Of a DNA stretch of 64,000 bases, positions 26,862 to 36,161 are shown piece after piece. Source of the DNA: Paraburkholderia sp. (GTDB taxonomy: Bacteria > Pseudomonadota > Gammaproteobacteria > Burkholderiales > Burkholderiaceae); NCBI RefSeq assembly GCF_024281035.1, contig NZ_JAMXLH010000049.1:1-64000 (forward strand). The letters are read 5' to 3'. Numbering within the stretch: position 1 is the first letter of the stretch; the number at the start of each line of letters is the position of its first letter. Made by a program: the position numbers and the translations under genes. The notes under the pieces were generated by a model. The model saw only the letters and a program-made list of their open reading frames with translations, had not been told where the DNA came from and ran no database searches.

Positions 26862-26968
26862 TCCGCAGATTTAATCGCGCGTGCCGCATGGGCGGCGCGC
26901 GCTACGTTTAATTTTTGTCATTCCAATTTTTTGCCCGTTATCACCCGGGTTGCCGGAGCACTCATCTC

Positions 26969-28390
26969 ATGAAAACGCTGTTTTTGCAGGCCCCGTCCTA
27001 TGACGGCTTTGACGGTGGCGCCGGTTCGCGTTATCAGGCGAAGCGCGAGATCCGCTCGTTCTGGTATCCGACATGGCTCGCGCAACCCGCGGCGCTCGTG
27101 CCCGGCAGCCGCGTGCTCGACGCACCCGCCGATGGCCTTTCTGTCGAAGACACGCTCAAGATCGCCGACGACTACGATCTCGTCATCATCCACACGAGCA
27201 CGCCGTCGTTCCCGACCGATGCGCTCTTCGCGCAGGACCTGAAAAAGCGCAAGCCGTCGGTTCTGATCGGCATGGTGGGCGCGAAGGTCGCGGTCGATCC
27301 GCACAATTCGCTCACCGCAACGCCGGCAATCGACTTCGTCTGCCGCGAGGAATTCGACTACACCTGCAAGGACGTAGCCGATGGCATGCCGTTCGCCGAC
27401 ATCAAGGGCCTCAGCTACCGCGCGAAGGACGGCTCGATCGAGCACAACGAAGCGCGCCCGATGATCGAGAACATGGACGAGCTGCCGTTCGTGGCGCCGG
27501 TCTACAAGCGCGATCTGAAGATCGACAACTACTTCATCGGCTATCTGAACTATCCGTACGTCTCGATCTACACGGGCCGCGGCTGCCGTTCGAAGTGCAC
27601 GTTCTGCCTGTGGCCGCAGACGGTGGGCGGGCACCGCTACCGCACGCGTTCGGTCGAGAACGTGCTCGAAGAAGTGAAGTGGATTCAGGACAACATGCCC
27701 GAAGTCAAGGAGATCATGTTCGACGACGACACCTTCACCGACTTCAAGCCGCGCGTCGAAGAGATCGCACGCGGTCTCGGCAAGCTCGGCGTGACGTGGT
27801 CGTGCAACGCGAAGGCGAACGTGCCGTATTCGACGCTCAAGATCATGAAGGAAAACGGTCTGCGCCTGTTGCTCGTGGGCTATGAGTCCGGCGACGACCA
27901 GATCCTGCTGAACATCAAGAAGGGTCTGCGCACCGATATCGCGCGCCGCTTCAACGAGGATTGCCGCAAGCTCGGCATCAAGATCCACGGCACCTTCATC
28001 CTCGGCCTGCCGGGCGAGACGCAGGAAACCATCAAGAAGACGATCGAGTACGCGAAGGAAATCAATCCGCACACGATCCAGGTGTCGCTCGCCGCGCCGT
28101 ATCCGGGCACGGCGCTCTACAAGCAGGCCGTCGACAACGGCTGGCTCGAAGAGAACAAGGTGGTGAACCTCGTCTCCAAGGAAGGCGTGCAGCTTGCCGC
28201 GATCGGCTATCCGCACCTCTCGCGCGAAGAGATCTATCACAACCTCGAGAAGTTCTATCGCGAGTTCTATTTCCGGCCTTCGAAGATCTGGGAAATCCTG
28301 CGCGAGATGCTCACGAGCTGGGACATGATGAAGCGCCGTCTGCGCGAAGGCGTGGAGTTCTTCCGCTTCCTGCGCGCCCACGAGGCATGA
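26969..28390 (+). CDS. hpnJ: Hopanoid radical SAM protein HpnJ
   Basis: A 473-residue radical SAM enzyme. The start at 26969 (MKTLFLQAPSYDGFDGG) is the conserved N-terminus. Residues 1-150 resemble a B12-binding-like domain; the iron-sulfur cluster ligands are in GRGCRSKCTFC (CX3CX2C, about residue 205), and GYESGDDQILLNIKKG and GTFILGLPGET are later radical SAM motifs. HpnJ is needed to convert glucosaminyl bacteriohopanetetrol to the cyclitol ether. Its TGA overlaps the hpnK ATG by 4 bp (ATGA), so translation is coupled. Confidence 0.95.
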   Translation: MKTLFLQAPSYDGFDGGAGSRYQAKREIRSFWYPTWLAQPAALVPGSRVLDAPADGLSVEDTLKIADDYDLVIIHTSTPSFPTDALFAQDLKKRKPSVLIGMVGAKVAVDPHNSLTATPAIDFVCREEFDYTCKDVADGMPFADIKGLSYRAKDGSIEHNEARPMIENMDELPFVAPVYKRDLKIDNYFIGYLNYPYVSIYTGRGCRSKCTFCLWPQTVGGHRYRTRSVENVLEEVKWIQDNMPEVKEIMFDDDTFTDFKPRVEEIARGLGKLGVTWSCNAKANVPYSTLKIMKENGLRLLLVGYESGDDQILLNIKKGLRTDIARRFNEDCRKLGIKIHGTFILGLPGETQETIKKTIEYAKEINPHTIQVSLAAPYPGTALYKQAVDNGWLEENKVVNLVSKEGVQLAAIGYPHLSREEIYHNLEKFYREFYFRPSKIWEILREMLTSWDMMKRRLREGVEFFRFLRAHEA

Positions 28391-29277
28391 TGGAACGGCA
28401 GTCTCGCGAAACGCGCGCGCTGATTTTCACCGCCGACGACTTTGGCCTGCACGAGCGAGTCAACGCGGCGGTCGAGCGCGCGCACCGCGAGGGTGTGCTC
28501 AATGCTGCAAGTCTGATGGTGGCCGCGGACGCGGCTGCCGATGCCGTAGCGCGCGCCCGGCGCCTGCCGGGTTTGCGCGTCGGCCTGCACCTTGTGCTGG
28601 CCGACGGCGCGTCGATGCTGCCGCGCGCGCAGATTCCCGCACTTGTCGACGCGCAGGGCCGCTTCGGCGACAACATGGTGCGCGACGGCGTACGTTTCTT
28701 TTTTTTGCCGCACGTGCGCGCGCAGCTCGCAAAGGAGATTCGCGCGCAGTTCGAGGCGTTCGCCGCAACCGGGCTCGAACTCGATCACGTCAATACGCAC
28801 AAGCATTTCCATCTTCATCCCACGGTGCTTTCGCTGATCATCGAGATCGGCCGTGAGTACGGGCTGCGCGCAATGCGTCTGCCGCTCGAAGCGGGTGCGC
28901 CGCTCGCCCTCAAGCCCTGGCTTCATCTCGTGCGCGCGCGGCTCGCGCGCGCGGGCATCGCGCACAACGACTTCGTGGTGGGCATCGCCAACACGGGCGC
29001 GATGGACGAGGCCGTGCTGCTCGACGCCATCGCGAATCTGCCGGCGCGCGGCGTCGGCGAGATCTACTGCCATCCGGCCGAGGCGGGCGTCGAGGCCATC
29101 ACGCCGTCGATGCAGGCCTATCGCCACACCGACGAACTCGATGCGCTCGTCTCGCCGCGCGTCGCAGCGGCACTTGCGGCGGCGCGCGTGCGCCACGGCG
29201 GTTTCGCCGACGTGTTTTTCGGCGGTCCGGCCCGGCCCGGCGCGAACGCGCTGGCAAGCGAGGTTCGACCTTCATGA
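28387..29277 (+). CDS. hpnK: Hopanoid-associated deacetylase HpnK
   Basis: A 296-residue YdjC/carbohydrate-deacetylase protein. Two ATGs are adjacent (28387 and 28390); the first overlaps the hpnJ stop. Metal and active-site signatures are FTADDFGLHERVN (Asp-Asp), LDHVNTHKHFHLHP (His ligands) and EIYCHPAEAG. HpnK removes the acetyl group from the N-acetylglucosaminyl hopanoid made by HpnI. Its stop overlaps hpnL by 4 bp. Confidence 0.94.
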   Translation: MMERQSRETRALIFTADDFGLHERVNAAVERAHREGVLNAASLMVAADAAADAVARARRLPGLRVGLHLVLADGASMLPRAQIPALVDAQGRFGDNMVRDGVRFFFLPHVRAQLAKEIRAQFEAFAATGLELDHVNTHKHFHLHPTVLSLIIEIGREYGLRAMRLPLEAGAPLALKPWLHLVRARLARAGIAHNDFVVGIANTGAMDEAVLLDAIANLPARGVGEIYCHPAEAGVEAITPSMQAYRHTDELDALVSPRVAAALAAARVRHGGFADVFFGGPARPGANALASEVRPS

Positions 29278-30353
29278 AGTGGCTGCAATGGCTGGGCCTG
29301 CCGGTCGGGATCGCCATCCTGATCGCGCTCGTCATCCGCGACGGCGCGCATGACGTCATGCACATCATCGGCACGGCGGGTCCCGTGCTGCTCTGGCTCG
29401 TGCCGTTCCATGCGCTGCCGCTGCTGCTCGATGCCTACGCCTGGCGCCTGTTGCTCGCGAAACGCCTGCCGCTCGGCTTCCTGTTATGGGTCGCCGCCGT
29501 GCGCGAGGGCGTCGGCCGGCTCCTGCCCGTGATGGGCGTGGGCGGGGAAATCGTCGGCATCCGCCTCGCGCGCTGGCGACTGCGCGACGGCAGCTTCGTC
29601 ACCGCATCGGTGATCGTCGAAGTGCTCGTCACGATGGCTGTCCAGTACGCGTTCTCGGCGCTCGGCCTCGTGCTGATCGTCGCGGCGACCGGCGACGGCA
29701 GTTCGCTGCGCACGATCACGACAATCGGGCTCGCACTCGTTCTCTCGCTGCCGATACCGATCGTGACGGTCGTGCTGCTGCGGCGCGGCGGCTTTTTTCA
29801 CACCATCGAGCGCTGGGCCGCGCGCATGTTCGGCGCGAACAATCCGATCGTGCTCGGCATCGACGGCCACCAGCTCGACCGCGATCTCAACGCGCTGATG
29901 TCGCGCACCGGGCTCATGTTCCGCGCCTTCTGCTGGCAACTGGCGGGGTACATGGTCGGCGCGTTCGAGACCTGGTGGGCGCTGCGCCTGCTTGGATTCC
30001 CGGTTTCGATCGAGGGCGCGCTCGCCATCGAGGCGCTGACCCAGGCCGTGCGCCACGCGGCCTTCATGGTGCCCGCGGGCCTCGGCATCCAGGAGGCGAC
30101 CGTGGTGCTGCTCGCGCAGCTGTTCGGCGTGGGGCACGAAGTTGCGCTGTCGCTCGCGCTCGTCAAACGGATGCGCGAGGTCGTGTTCGGCTGTGTCTCG
30201 CTGGTTTCCTGGCAAGGCGCGGAAATTGCACGCACGCGTTTGTCCATCCGCGCAGGCAAGGCGCTTGCGCCCGCACCGGTGCCCGTGCCCGCGCCGGTGA
30301 GAATCGCCCATGAGCGCGATACCGCACGGTCCGACCATCACGAGAACGTGTAA
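29274..30353 (+). CDS. hpnL: Hopanoid-cluster membrane protein HpnL
   Basis: A 359-residue polytopic membrane protein of the LPG_synthase_TM family (UPF0104-like), named HpnL in hopanoid clusters. It has about seven to eight helices; typical stretches are GVGRLLPVMGVGGEIVGIRL and AAFMVPAGLGIQEATVVLLA. Its biochemical function is not established; a role in hopanoid transport or flipping is a guess from topology. It is translationally coupled to hpnK and ends the cluster. The C terminus is Pro/Ala-rich (LAPAPVPVPAPV). Confidence 0.9.
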   Translation: MKWLQWLGLPVGIAILIALVIRDGAHDVMHIIGTAGPVLLWLVPFHALPLLLDAYAWRLLLAKRLPLGFLLWVAAVREGVGRLLPVMGVGGEIVGIRLARWRLRDGSFVTASVIVEVLVTMAVQYAFSALGLVLIVAATGDGSSLRTITTIGLALVLSLPIPIVTVVLLRRGGFFHTIERWAARMFGANNPIVLGIDGHQLDRDLNALMSRTGLMFRAFCWQLAGYMVGAFETWWALRLLGFPVSIEGALAIEALTQAVRHAAFMVPAGLGIQEATVVLLAQLFGVGHEVALSLALVKRMREVVFGCVSLVSWQGAEIARTRLSIRAGKALAPAPVPVPAPVRIAHERDTARSDHHENV

Positions 30354-30440
30354 TAGCGGGTACATTGAGGGATACAGGCGGGGCAAACGCCCCATCCCCG
30401 GCATGAGCCCAGGCGATTCACGGTGATTGCGGTTCGGACC

Positions 30441-31010
30441 ATGAAGCTCAAATTGCACAAGGCGCGGGTTTTCGCGGCCGTCGCGGCAACGCTTGCGGCG
30501 TTCGCGCTTTCCGGCTGCGACGACCGACAGATCGATTCCATGTGGCAGACCCTCAAGGCTTTCTTCGATTCCGTCAAACCCGACGTGCTCCTGTTCAAGG
30601 GCATGAAGCCCGGCATTTCGACGCTCGACGACGTGCGCAGGCAGATGGGCAAGCCCGAGACCGAGCGCATCTTCGACGACGGCTCGCGCCGCCTCGAATA
30701 TCCGCGCGGCCCGGCGGGCCTCAACACCTACATGGTGGATATCGGCCCGAACGGCCGGCTCGTCGCGATCACCCAGGTCCTCACCGCCGAGAACTTCGCG
30801 AAGATCACCATCGGCATGAGTCAGGACGAAGTGCGGCAACTGCTCGGCAAGCCGGGCGAAGTGGCCGCCTTCCGGCTCAAGAAGGAAACGGTGTGGAGCT
30901 GGAAGTGGCGCGAAGGCGGCGTCGAACAGGAAGCGTATTTCAACGTGCATTTCGGCCCGGACGGGCGGGTCACCACGACTTCCCGCTCGGACGTGATGCG
31001 CGGTCACTGA
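30441..31010 (+). CDS. BamE/OmlA-like lipoprotein
   Basis: A 189-residue lipoprotein. The start at 30441 is preferred to the GTG at 30423 because MKLKLHKARV opens a normal lipoprotein signal, ending ALSGC with the lipidated Cys near residue 26. The mature part has two BamE/SmpA-type folds: KGMKPGISTLDDVRRQMGKP and ITIGMSQDEVRQLLGKPGE, the repeated 'G.S..DV...LG.P' motif. BamE proteins help assemble outer-membrane beta-barrels, but this tandem-domain type is longer than BamE itself (about 110-150 residues) and is likely a paralogue. It precedes the patatin gene by 24 bp. Confidence 0.78.
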   Translation: MKLKLHKARVFAAVAATLAAFALSGCDDRQIDSMWQTLKAFFDSVKPDVLLFKGMKPGISTLDDVRRQMGKPETERIFDDGSRRLEYPRGPAGLNTYMVDIGPNGRLVAITQVLTAENFAKITIGMSQDEVRQLLGKPGEVAAFRLKKETVWSWKWREGGVEQEAYFNVHFGPDGRVTTTSRSDVMRGH

Positions 31011-31034
31011 CTCACAGACAAGCGGGAGGCGCGC

Positions 31035-32060
31035 ATGATGAACCGGCGGCGTAACCGGCGCATCGGTCTCGTGCTCGGCGGCGGTGCGGCGCGCGGCTGG
31101 GCGCACATCGGCGCGATCCGCGCGCTCGAAGAGGCCGGGATCAAACCCGACGTCGTATGCGGCACGTCGATTGGCGCGCTCGTTGGGGCCGTCTATGCAA
31201 ACGGCGACCTCGACTGGCTCGAAGAATGGGTCGGCCACCTCACCTGGCAGACTGTCGTGCGGCTGCTCGACGTGCGTCTCTCGGGCGGATTGCTCGGCGG
31301 GCGCAAGGTGATCGATGTGTTCGCGAACCAGTTCAACGGACGCGGCATCAACGAGCTGCAACTGCCGTTCACGGCGGTCGCCACCGAGCTCGATACGGGC
31401 CGCGAAATCTGGCTCAGCGAAGGCGGCGTGGTGGACGCGGTGCGCGCGTCGATTGCGATTCCGGGGTTGTTTACGCCGATCTGGCACGACGGCGTGTGGC
31501 TCGTGGATGGCGGCCTCAGCAACCCGGTGCCGGTTTCCGCCGCGCGGGCGATGCGCGCCGATTGCGTGATCGCAGTCGACCTCAATCACGACATCCTGAA
31601 TGGCCGCGACCTGGGCGGCGCCATCGACACCGTGTTGCGCGAGGCGCCCGAAGGCGCATCGTTCTCCTCGCTCTCCGCGCCCGGCCAACCCTCGGAATCC
31701 CCCGAATCCGCGGCACCTTCCACACCTGACGAACCTCAGCCGCTGCTGCGCCGCAATGGCAAGCGCTTTCCGCGCTGGCTCCAGCCCGCAGGGCAGGCGA
31801 GCGCCGACGTGCGCGTGGCGCCGCCGCCGAGCGCGCGCGTGCCGTCGATGCTCAGTTCGATCGCGCAGAGCATCGACATCATGCAGGTGCGCATCACGCG
31901 CAGCCGCCTTGCGGGCGAGCCTGCCGACGTGTTGATTCAGCCGCGCCTCGGCGGCATGGGGTTATTCGATTTCCACCGTGCGGAGCCCGCCATCGCGGAA
32001 GGGCGCGCGGCCGTGCAGTACATGCTGCCCGCGATTCGCGCCCAACTCGGCATCGAGTAG
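31035..32060 (+). CDS. Patatin-like phospholipase (RssA-like)
   Basis: A 341-residue patatin-family lipid acyl hydrolase. The oxyanion loop is LVLGGGAARGWAHIGAIRAL, the nucleophile Ser is in CGTSIGALVGA (GXSXG) and the Asp partner in LVDGGLSNPVP (DGG), so the catalytic dyad is complete. The basic start MMNRRRNRRIG follows GCGGGAGGCGC, a good ribosome site. A Pro/Ser/Ala-rich insert around residues 215-260 is unusual for the family. It is probably cytoplasmic or membrane-peripheral. The gene follows the lipoprotein by 24 bp. Confidence 0.9.
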   Translation: MMNRRRNRRIGLVLGGGAARGWAHIGAIRALEEAGIKPDVVCGTSIGALVGAVYANGDLDWLEEWVGHLTWQTVVRLLDVRLSGGLLGGRKVIDVFANQFNGRGINELQLPFTAVATELDTGREIWLSEGGVVDAVRASIAIPGLFTPIWHDGVWLVDGGLSNPVPVSAARAMRADCVIAVDLNHDILNGRDLGGAIDTVLREAPEGASFSSLSAPGQPSESPESAAPSTPDEPQPLLRRNGKRFPRWLQPAGQASADVRVAPPPSARVPSMLSSIAQSIDIMQVRITRSRLAGEPADVLIQPRLGGMGLFDFHRAEPAIAEGRAAVQYMLPAIRAQLGIE

Positions 32061-32069
32061 GAGAACAAC

Positions 32070-32384
32070 GTGCCTCACACGACTCAAGCCGCAAGCCAGG
32101 CTGCGACGCAAAATGCGACGCAAAACAACGCGAGCAAACTGGTGGCGCGCGACCTCCACAAGCGCTACGGCGACAACGAAGTGCTCAAGGTGATGCAGAA
32201 GTTCGCCGACGAAGGCCGCACGATGATCGCCGTGACGCACGAGATGGGTTTCGCGCGCAACGTGTCGAATCATGTGATGTTTCTGCATCAGGGGCGCGTC
32301 GAGGAAGCGGGCGCGCCCGCCGACGTGCAGGGCAATCCGAAGAGCGAGCGGCTGCGGCAGTTCCTCTCGGGCAACCTCAAATAA
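32070..32384 (+). pseudogene. hisP: Amino-acid ABC transporter ATPase with core deleted
   Basis: The 104-residue frame joins the two ends of a HisP-type ATPase of about 260 residues. Residues 23-41 (KLVARDLHKRYGDNEVLK) are the normal N terminus; then the sequence jumps to VMQKFADEGRTMIAVTHEMG, which is the region after Walker B. Walker A, the Q-loop, the signature motif and Walker B, about 150 residues, are missing, yet the frame is kept. In intact relatives EVLK occurs at both joints, so deletion between short direct repeats is likely. It sits just before the ast regulator, where hisP normally lies in Burkholderia. It cannot hydrolyse ATP. Confidence 0.88.
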
Positions 32385-32421
32385 GCGCGCCGCCGCTGCG
32401 CCCGAGGCCCTTTCGCCGCCG

Positions 32422-33537
32422 ATGACACGTCACACTCGTTCCAGTGCGTCCGCAAACGCCGCGCGTGCCGCCGCTTCTGCTGCTGCTTCTGCCGCCGCTT
32501 CCGATGCTCCTGCACGCGCGGAGCGCACCGCCGAAGTCGCGATTGTGGCGCTGTCGCCGGTTTCGATGTCGGGCGTGGGGCCGATTGTCGACGCGCTCAA
32601 TCTCGCCAACGAGATCGATGGCCGCGCACTCTACCGCTGGCGCATGGTGTCGTGGAACGCGCGCCCGGTGCCGCTTTCAGGCGGCGCGCAATGGCCCGCC
32701 GAAAGCGCATTCGACGACACGCTCGCGTGCGACTGGCTGATCGTCGTCACGGAGCGCTTTCAGCCCTTCGACGATTCCCGCCTCTTTCTCGCAACCCTCG
32801 CGCACGTCGGCCGGCGCACGCCGCTCGTCACCGGCATCCATCACGGCATCTGGTGGCTCGCGATGGCGGGCTTGCTGCACGGCTATCGCGTGGCCGCGAA
32901 CTGGGAGACCTATCAACAGTTCGCCGAGCAGTTCGAACGCACGATCGTCACGCAACACATCTACGAAATCGATCGCGATCGCGCGACCTGCGCGGGCGGC
33001 CAGGCGACGCTCGATTTCATGCTCGCGATGATCGGCCGCGAGCACGGCCCGGAACTCGCCGAGCGCATTGCCGACGCGCTTGGCGCCAGCACGCTCAGAA
33101 GCGGCGACGAGCGCCAGCGCATTCCGTTCGTGACCGCGCCGGGCGAGCGCAACCCGCGCCTGAACGACGCGTTGTTGCTCATGGAAGCGAACATCGAGGA
33201 CCCGCTTACCTCCGATGAAATCGCGGGCCTTGTCGGCGTCTCGCGGCGGCAACTCGAACGGCTGTTTCGCCAGTATCTCGGCGCGATGCCGTCGAAGTAC
33301 TACCTCGGCCTGCGCCTTGCCAAAGCGCGCTCGCAACTGCAGCGTACGAGCAAGTCCGTCGTACAGATCAGCCTTGCCTGCGGGTTTGCATCCGCGGCGC
33401 ACTTTTCGAACGCGTATCGCGAGCGCTTCGGCGTGACGCCGCGCGAGGACCGCCGCAACTGGATCGAGCGCCAGCACGGCGGCGCGGCTTGCGGGCCGCG
33501 CGCGGATGGACCTGCGCAGCCGCCGGAGTGCGAGTGA
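32422..33537 (+). CDS. ArgR-like AraC/GlxA-type activator of the ast genes
   Basis: A 371-residue regulator with a DJ-1/GATase1-like sensor (residues about 35-215) and a C-terminal AraC HTH (residues about 255-350: SDEIAGLVGVSRRQLERLFR, then VVQISLACGFASAAHFSNAYR). This layout is that of ArgR of Pseudomonas, the arginine-responsive activator of the aru/ast pathway, and the gene lies directly upstream of astC in the same orientation. The start follows a repetitive Ala-rich opening (ASAAASAAASDA), which may be non-structured. Binding arginine is inferred from relatives. Confidence 0.9.
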   Translation: MTRHTRSSASANAARAAASAAASAAASDAPARAERTAEVAIVALSPVSMSGVGPIVDALNLANEIDGRALYRWRMVSWNARPVPLSGGAQWPAESAFDDTLACDWLIVVTERFQPFDDSRLFLATLAHVGRRTPLVTGIHHGIWWLAMAGLLHGYRVAANWETYQQFAEQFERTIVTQHIYEIDRDRATCAGGQATLDFMLAMIGREHGPELAERIADALGASTLRSGDERQRIPFVTAPGERNPRLNDALLLMEANIEDPLTSDEIAGLVGVSRRQLERLFRQYLGAMPSKYYLGLRLAKARSQLQRTSKSVVQISLACGFASAAHFSNAYRERFGVTPREDRRNWIERQHGGAACGPRADGPAQPPECE

Positions 33538-33761
33538 GCCTGAAGCGGCGCGAGTGAGCGCCGGTTAACGAAACTCGCCGGATTCACCCAACCCGCCGGA
33601 TTTGCGCAATCTGCGCCCGCAACGGGTGCAGACGGCGAAAGAACGCGTCGCGCACACGCAAGACGTTTGCCGCGCAGTTGCCTACACTGCACCTGTCATC
33701 CACGCGCCGGGCGCTCGCCCGTGCGCGCACCGTCCAAATTCCGAGCCAGAGAGGATCCGTC

Positions 33762-34991
33762 ATGAACGAGCAGAGTGTGACCCGCCAGACTTTCGACGAA
33801 GTGATGGTGCCGTGTTTCTCACCAGCGCCGTTCGTGCCGTCCCGCGGCCTCGGCTCGCGCGTGTGGGACACCGAAGGCCGCGACTACATCGACTTCGCGG
33901 GCGGCATCGCCGTGACGGCGCTTGGCCACGCCCATCCGGAACTCTTGCGGGTGCTCAATGAGCAGGGCAGCCAGCTCTGGCACATCGGCAACGGCTACAC
34001 GAACGAGCCGGTGTTGCGCCTCGCGAAGAAGCTCGAAGCGCTGACGTTCGCCGACCGCGCATTCTTCGCGAACTCCGGTGCCGAGGCCAACGAGGCCGCG
34101 CTCAAGCTCGCGCGCCGCGCCGCCGTCGAGCGGTTCGGCGAGCAGAAGTATGAAATCATTTCCTTTGCGCAGTCGTTCCACGGCCGCACGTTGTTCACGG
34201 TGAGCGTGGGCGGCCAGCCGAAGTATTCGGAAGGCTTCGGTCCGGTGCCGGGCGGCATCCGCCATCTGCCGTACAACGATATCGAGGCTGCGCGCGCCGC
34301 GATCGGCGCGCAAACCTGCGCGGTGATCGTCGAGCCGGTGCAGGGCGAGGGCGGCGTGATCCCCGCCGATCCGGCGTTCCTGCGTGCGCTGCGCGAAGCG
34401 TGCGATGCGCACGGCGCGCTGCTGATTTTCGACGAAGTGCAAACCGGCGTGGGCCGCACGGGCCACTTCTACGCGTACCAGGACACGGGCGTGACGCCCG
34501 ATATCCTGACCTCCGCGAAGGCGCTCGGAAACGGCTTTCCGATTGGCGTGATGCTCACGACCGAACCCATCGCCGCGCACTTCAAGGTCGGCGTGCACGG
34601 CACGACGTACGGCGGCAATCCGCTCGGCGCGGCGATTGCGGGCAAGGTGGTCGACCTCGTGAGCGATCCGGCGGTGTTGGCGGGCGTGCGCGCGCGCGGC
34701 GAATTTATCCGCACGAAGCTCGCGAAGCTGCACGAACGCTTCGACGTGTTCAGCGACGTGCGCGGCAAAGGTCTTCTGATCGGCGCGGAACTGACGCCAC
34801 GCTTTGCAGGCCGCGCGAAGGACTTTCTCTCGGCTGCGGCGAACCGCGGCGTGATGATGCTGATCGCGGGCCCGGACGTGCTGCGTTTCGCGCCTTCGCT
34901 CATCATCCCCGAAGCCGATCTGGCCGAGGGTTTCGCGCGCCTCGAACAGGCGTTCGAGGACGTGATCGGCGCCGCGGCCGCGCGCGCTTAA
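33762..34991 (+). CDS. astC: Succinylornithine/acetylornithine transaminase
   Basis: A 409-residue class-III PLP aminotransferase. The start at 33762 follows GAGAGG. The PLP Lys lies in [13 protein letters not shown], with [13 protein letters not shown] and the [12 protein letters not shown] loop nearby; [17 protein letters not shown] binds the cofactor phosphate. In the AST pathway it moves the amino group of N-succinylornithine to 2-oxoglutarate; it can usually also act as acetylornithine transaminase. It is the first enzyme gene after the regulator, and five ast genes follow. Confidence 0.94.
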   Translation: MNEQSVTRQTFDEVMVPCFSPAPFVPSRGLGSRVWDTEGRDYIDFAGGIAVTALGHAHPELLRVLNEQGSQLWHIGNGYTNEPVLRLAKKLEALTFADRAFFANSGAEANEAALKLARRAAVERFGEQKYEIISFAQSFHGRTLFTVSVGGQPKYSEGFGPVPGGIRHLPYNDIEAARAAIGAQTCAVIVEPVQGEGGVIPADPAFLRALREACDAHGALLIFDEVQTGVGRTGHFYAYQDTGVTPDILTSAKALGNGFPIGVMLTTEPIAAHFKVGVHGTTYGGNPLGAAIAGKVVDLVSDPAVLAGVRARGEFIRTKLAKLHERFDVFSDVRGKGLLIGAELTPRFAGRAKDFLSAAANRGVMMLIAGPDVLRFAPSLIIPEADLAEGFARLEQAFEDVIGAAAARA

Positions 34992-35024
34992 TTGTCCACG
35001 ACAGCTCAAGATCGAGGATCGACG

Positions 35025-36161
35025 ATGCTATTCGTTCGCCCGGCCAGGCTGGCCGATCTCGACGCGATCGCGCACATGGCGCGCACCGCGCAGCCCGTGC
35101 TGCATTCGCTCCCGCACGACCGCGCGGCGCTGGAAGCGCGCATCGCGCTCTCCGAGGACTCGTTTCGCGCCGAAGTCGATTTTCCGGGCGAAGAGTTCTA
35201 TCTCTTCGTGCTCGAAGACGCGGCGACGGGACGGCTCGTCGGCACATCGAGCCTTATCGCGGCGGCGGGCTACGCCGAGCCGTTCTACGCGTTTCGCAAC
35301 GACGCACTGATTCACGCGTCGCGCGAGCTGCACGTGAACCGCAAGATTCACGCATTGCAGATGTCGCACGAACTGACCGGCAAGAGCCGTCTCGCGGGCT
35401 TCTATATCGACCCGTCGTTGCGCGGCGACGCCGCCGCGCACCTCGTCTCGCGCGCCCGCATGATGTACGTGGCGATGAACCGGCGGCGCTTCACGCCCGA
35501 CGTGTTTTCGCTGTTGCTCGGCGTCACCGACGACGCGGGCGTGTCGCCATTCTGGGAAGCGGTGGGGCGCAAGTTCTTCGGGCGCGATTTCAAGGACATC
35601 GAAATGGCTTCGGGCGGGCGCAGCCGCACGTTCATCGCCGAAGTGATGCCCGCGTATCCGATCTACGTGCCGCTCTTGCCCGAATCCGCGCAGCGCGTGC
35701 TGGGGGAGCCGGACACCAGTGCGCTGCTTGCCTACGATATCCATCTGGAAGAGGGCTTCGAGCCGGACCGTTATGTCGATATCTTCGATGCGGGTCCCGT
35801 GCTGACCGCGCAGGTCGATCGCACGACCTCGGTGGCGGCCAACGAGAGCCGCGTGGTGCGCGAGGCCGTGGGCGCCGCTGTGGGCACTTCGGCGGGCACC
35901 GCTGCGAACACTGCGGCAGGCGCGTCGTACATGGTGGCGAGCCAGCGCGGCGGCGAATTCCGCTGCGTGCTCACGACGTTGCCGCCGCTGCCTGACGGCC
36001 ATCACCCCGGCACGCCTCACCACGCCGCGCGCGGCGTGGCGCCGCTCGATAGCGCCGCGCGTGCGGCGCTCGACGTACAGGACGGCGACGTCGTGCGCTG
36101 CGCGCCGCTGCGTCGTGAGACGCCGGAAACAGAAGATCAGTCGATGGGAGAAACGCAATGA
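35025..36161 (+). CDS. astA: Arginine N-succinyltransferase, alpha subunit
   Basis: A 378-residue AstA family acyltransferase (AruF type). The start at 35025, MLFVRPARLADLDAIAHMAR, is the conserved N-terminus. ADE.P-type sequences YSFRND-like (YAFRNDALIHASRELHVNRK) and SPFWEAVGRKFF match the family. With AruG it transfers succinyl-CoA to arginine, the first step of the pathway. It is about 40 residues longer than usual AruF: an Ala/Thr-rich insert at about residues 285-305 (AAVGTSAGTAANTAAGASY) separates the conserved parts. The second subunit gene overlaps its stop by 4 bp. Confidence 0.93.
   Translation: MLFVRPARLADLDAIAHMARTAQPVLHSLPHDRAALEARIALSEDSFRAEVDFPGEEFYLFVLEDAATGRLVGTSSLIAAAGYAEPFYAFRNDALIHASRELHVNRKIHALQMSHELTGKSRLAGFYIDPSLRGDAAAHLVSRARMMYVAMNRRRFTPDVFSLLLGVTDDAGVSPFWEAVGRKFFGRDFKDIEMASGGRSRTFIAEVMPAYPIYVPLLPESAQRVLGEPDTSALLAYDIHLEEGFEPDRYVDIFDAGPVLTAQVDRTTSVAANESRVVREAVGAAVGTSAGTAANTAAGASYMVASQRGGEFRCVLTTLPPLPDGHHPGTPHHAARGVAPLDSAARAALDVQDGDVVRCAPLRRETPETEDQSMGETQ

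Noticed and set aside
29484..31688. 734-residue open frame on the minus strand
   Set aside because: Antisense to hpnL, the BamE-like and the patatin genes, with composition bias typical of a shadow frame.
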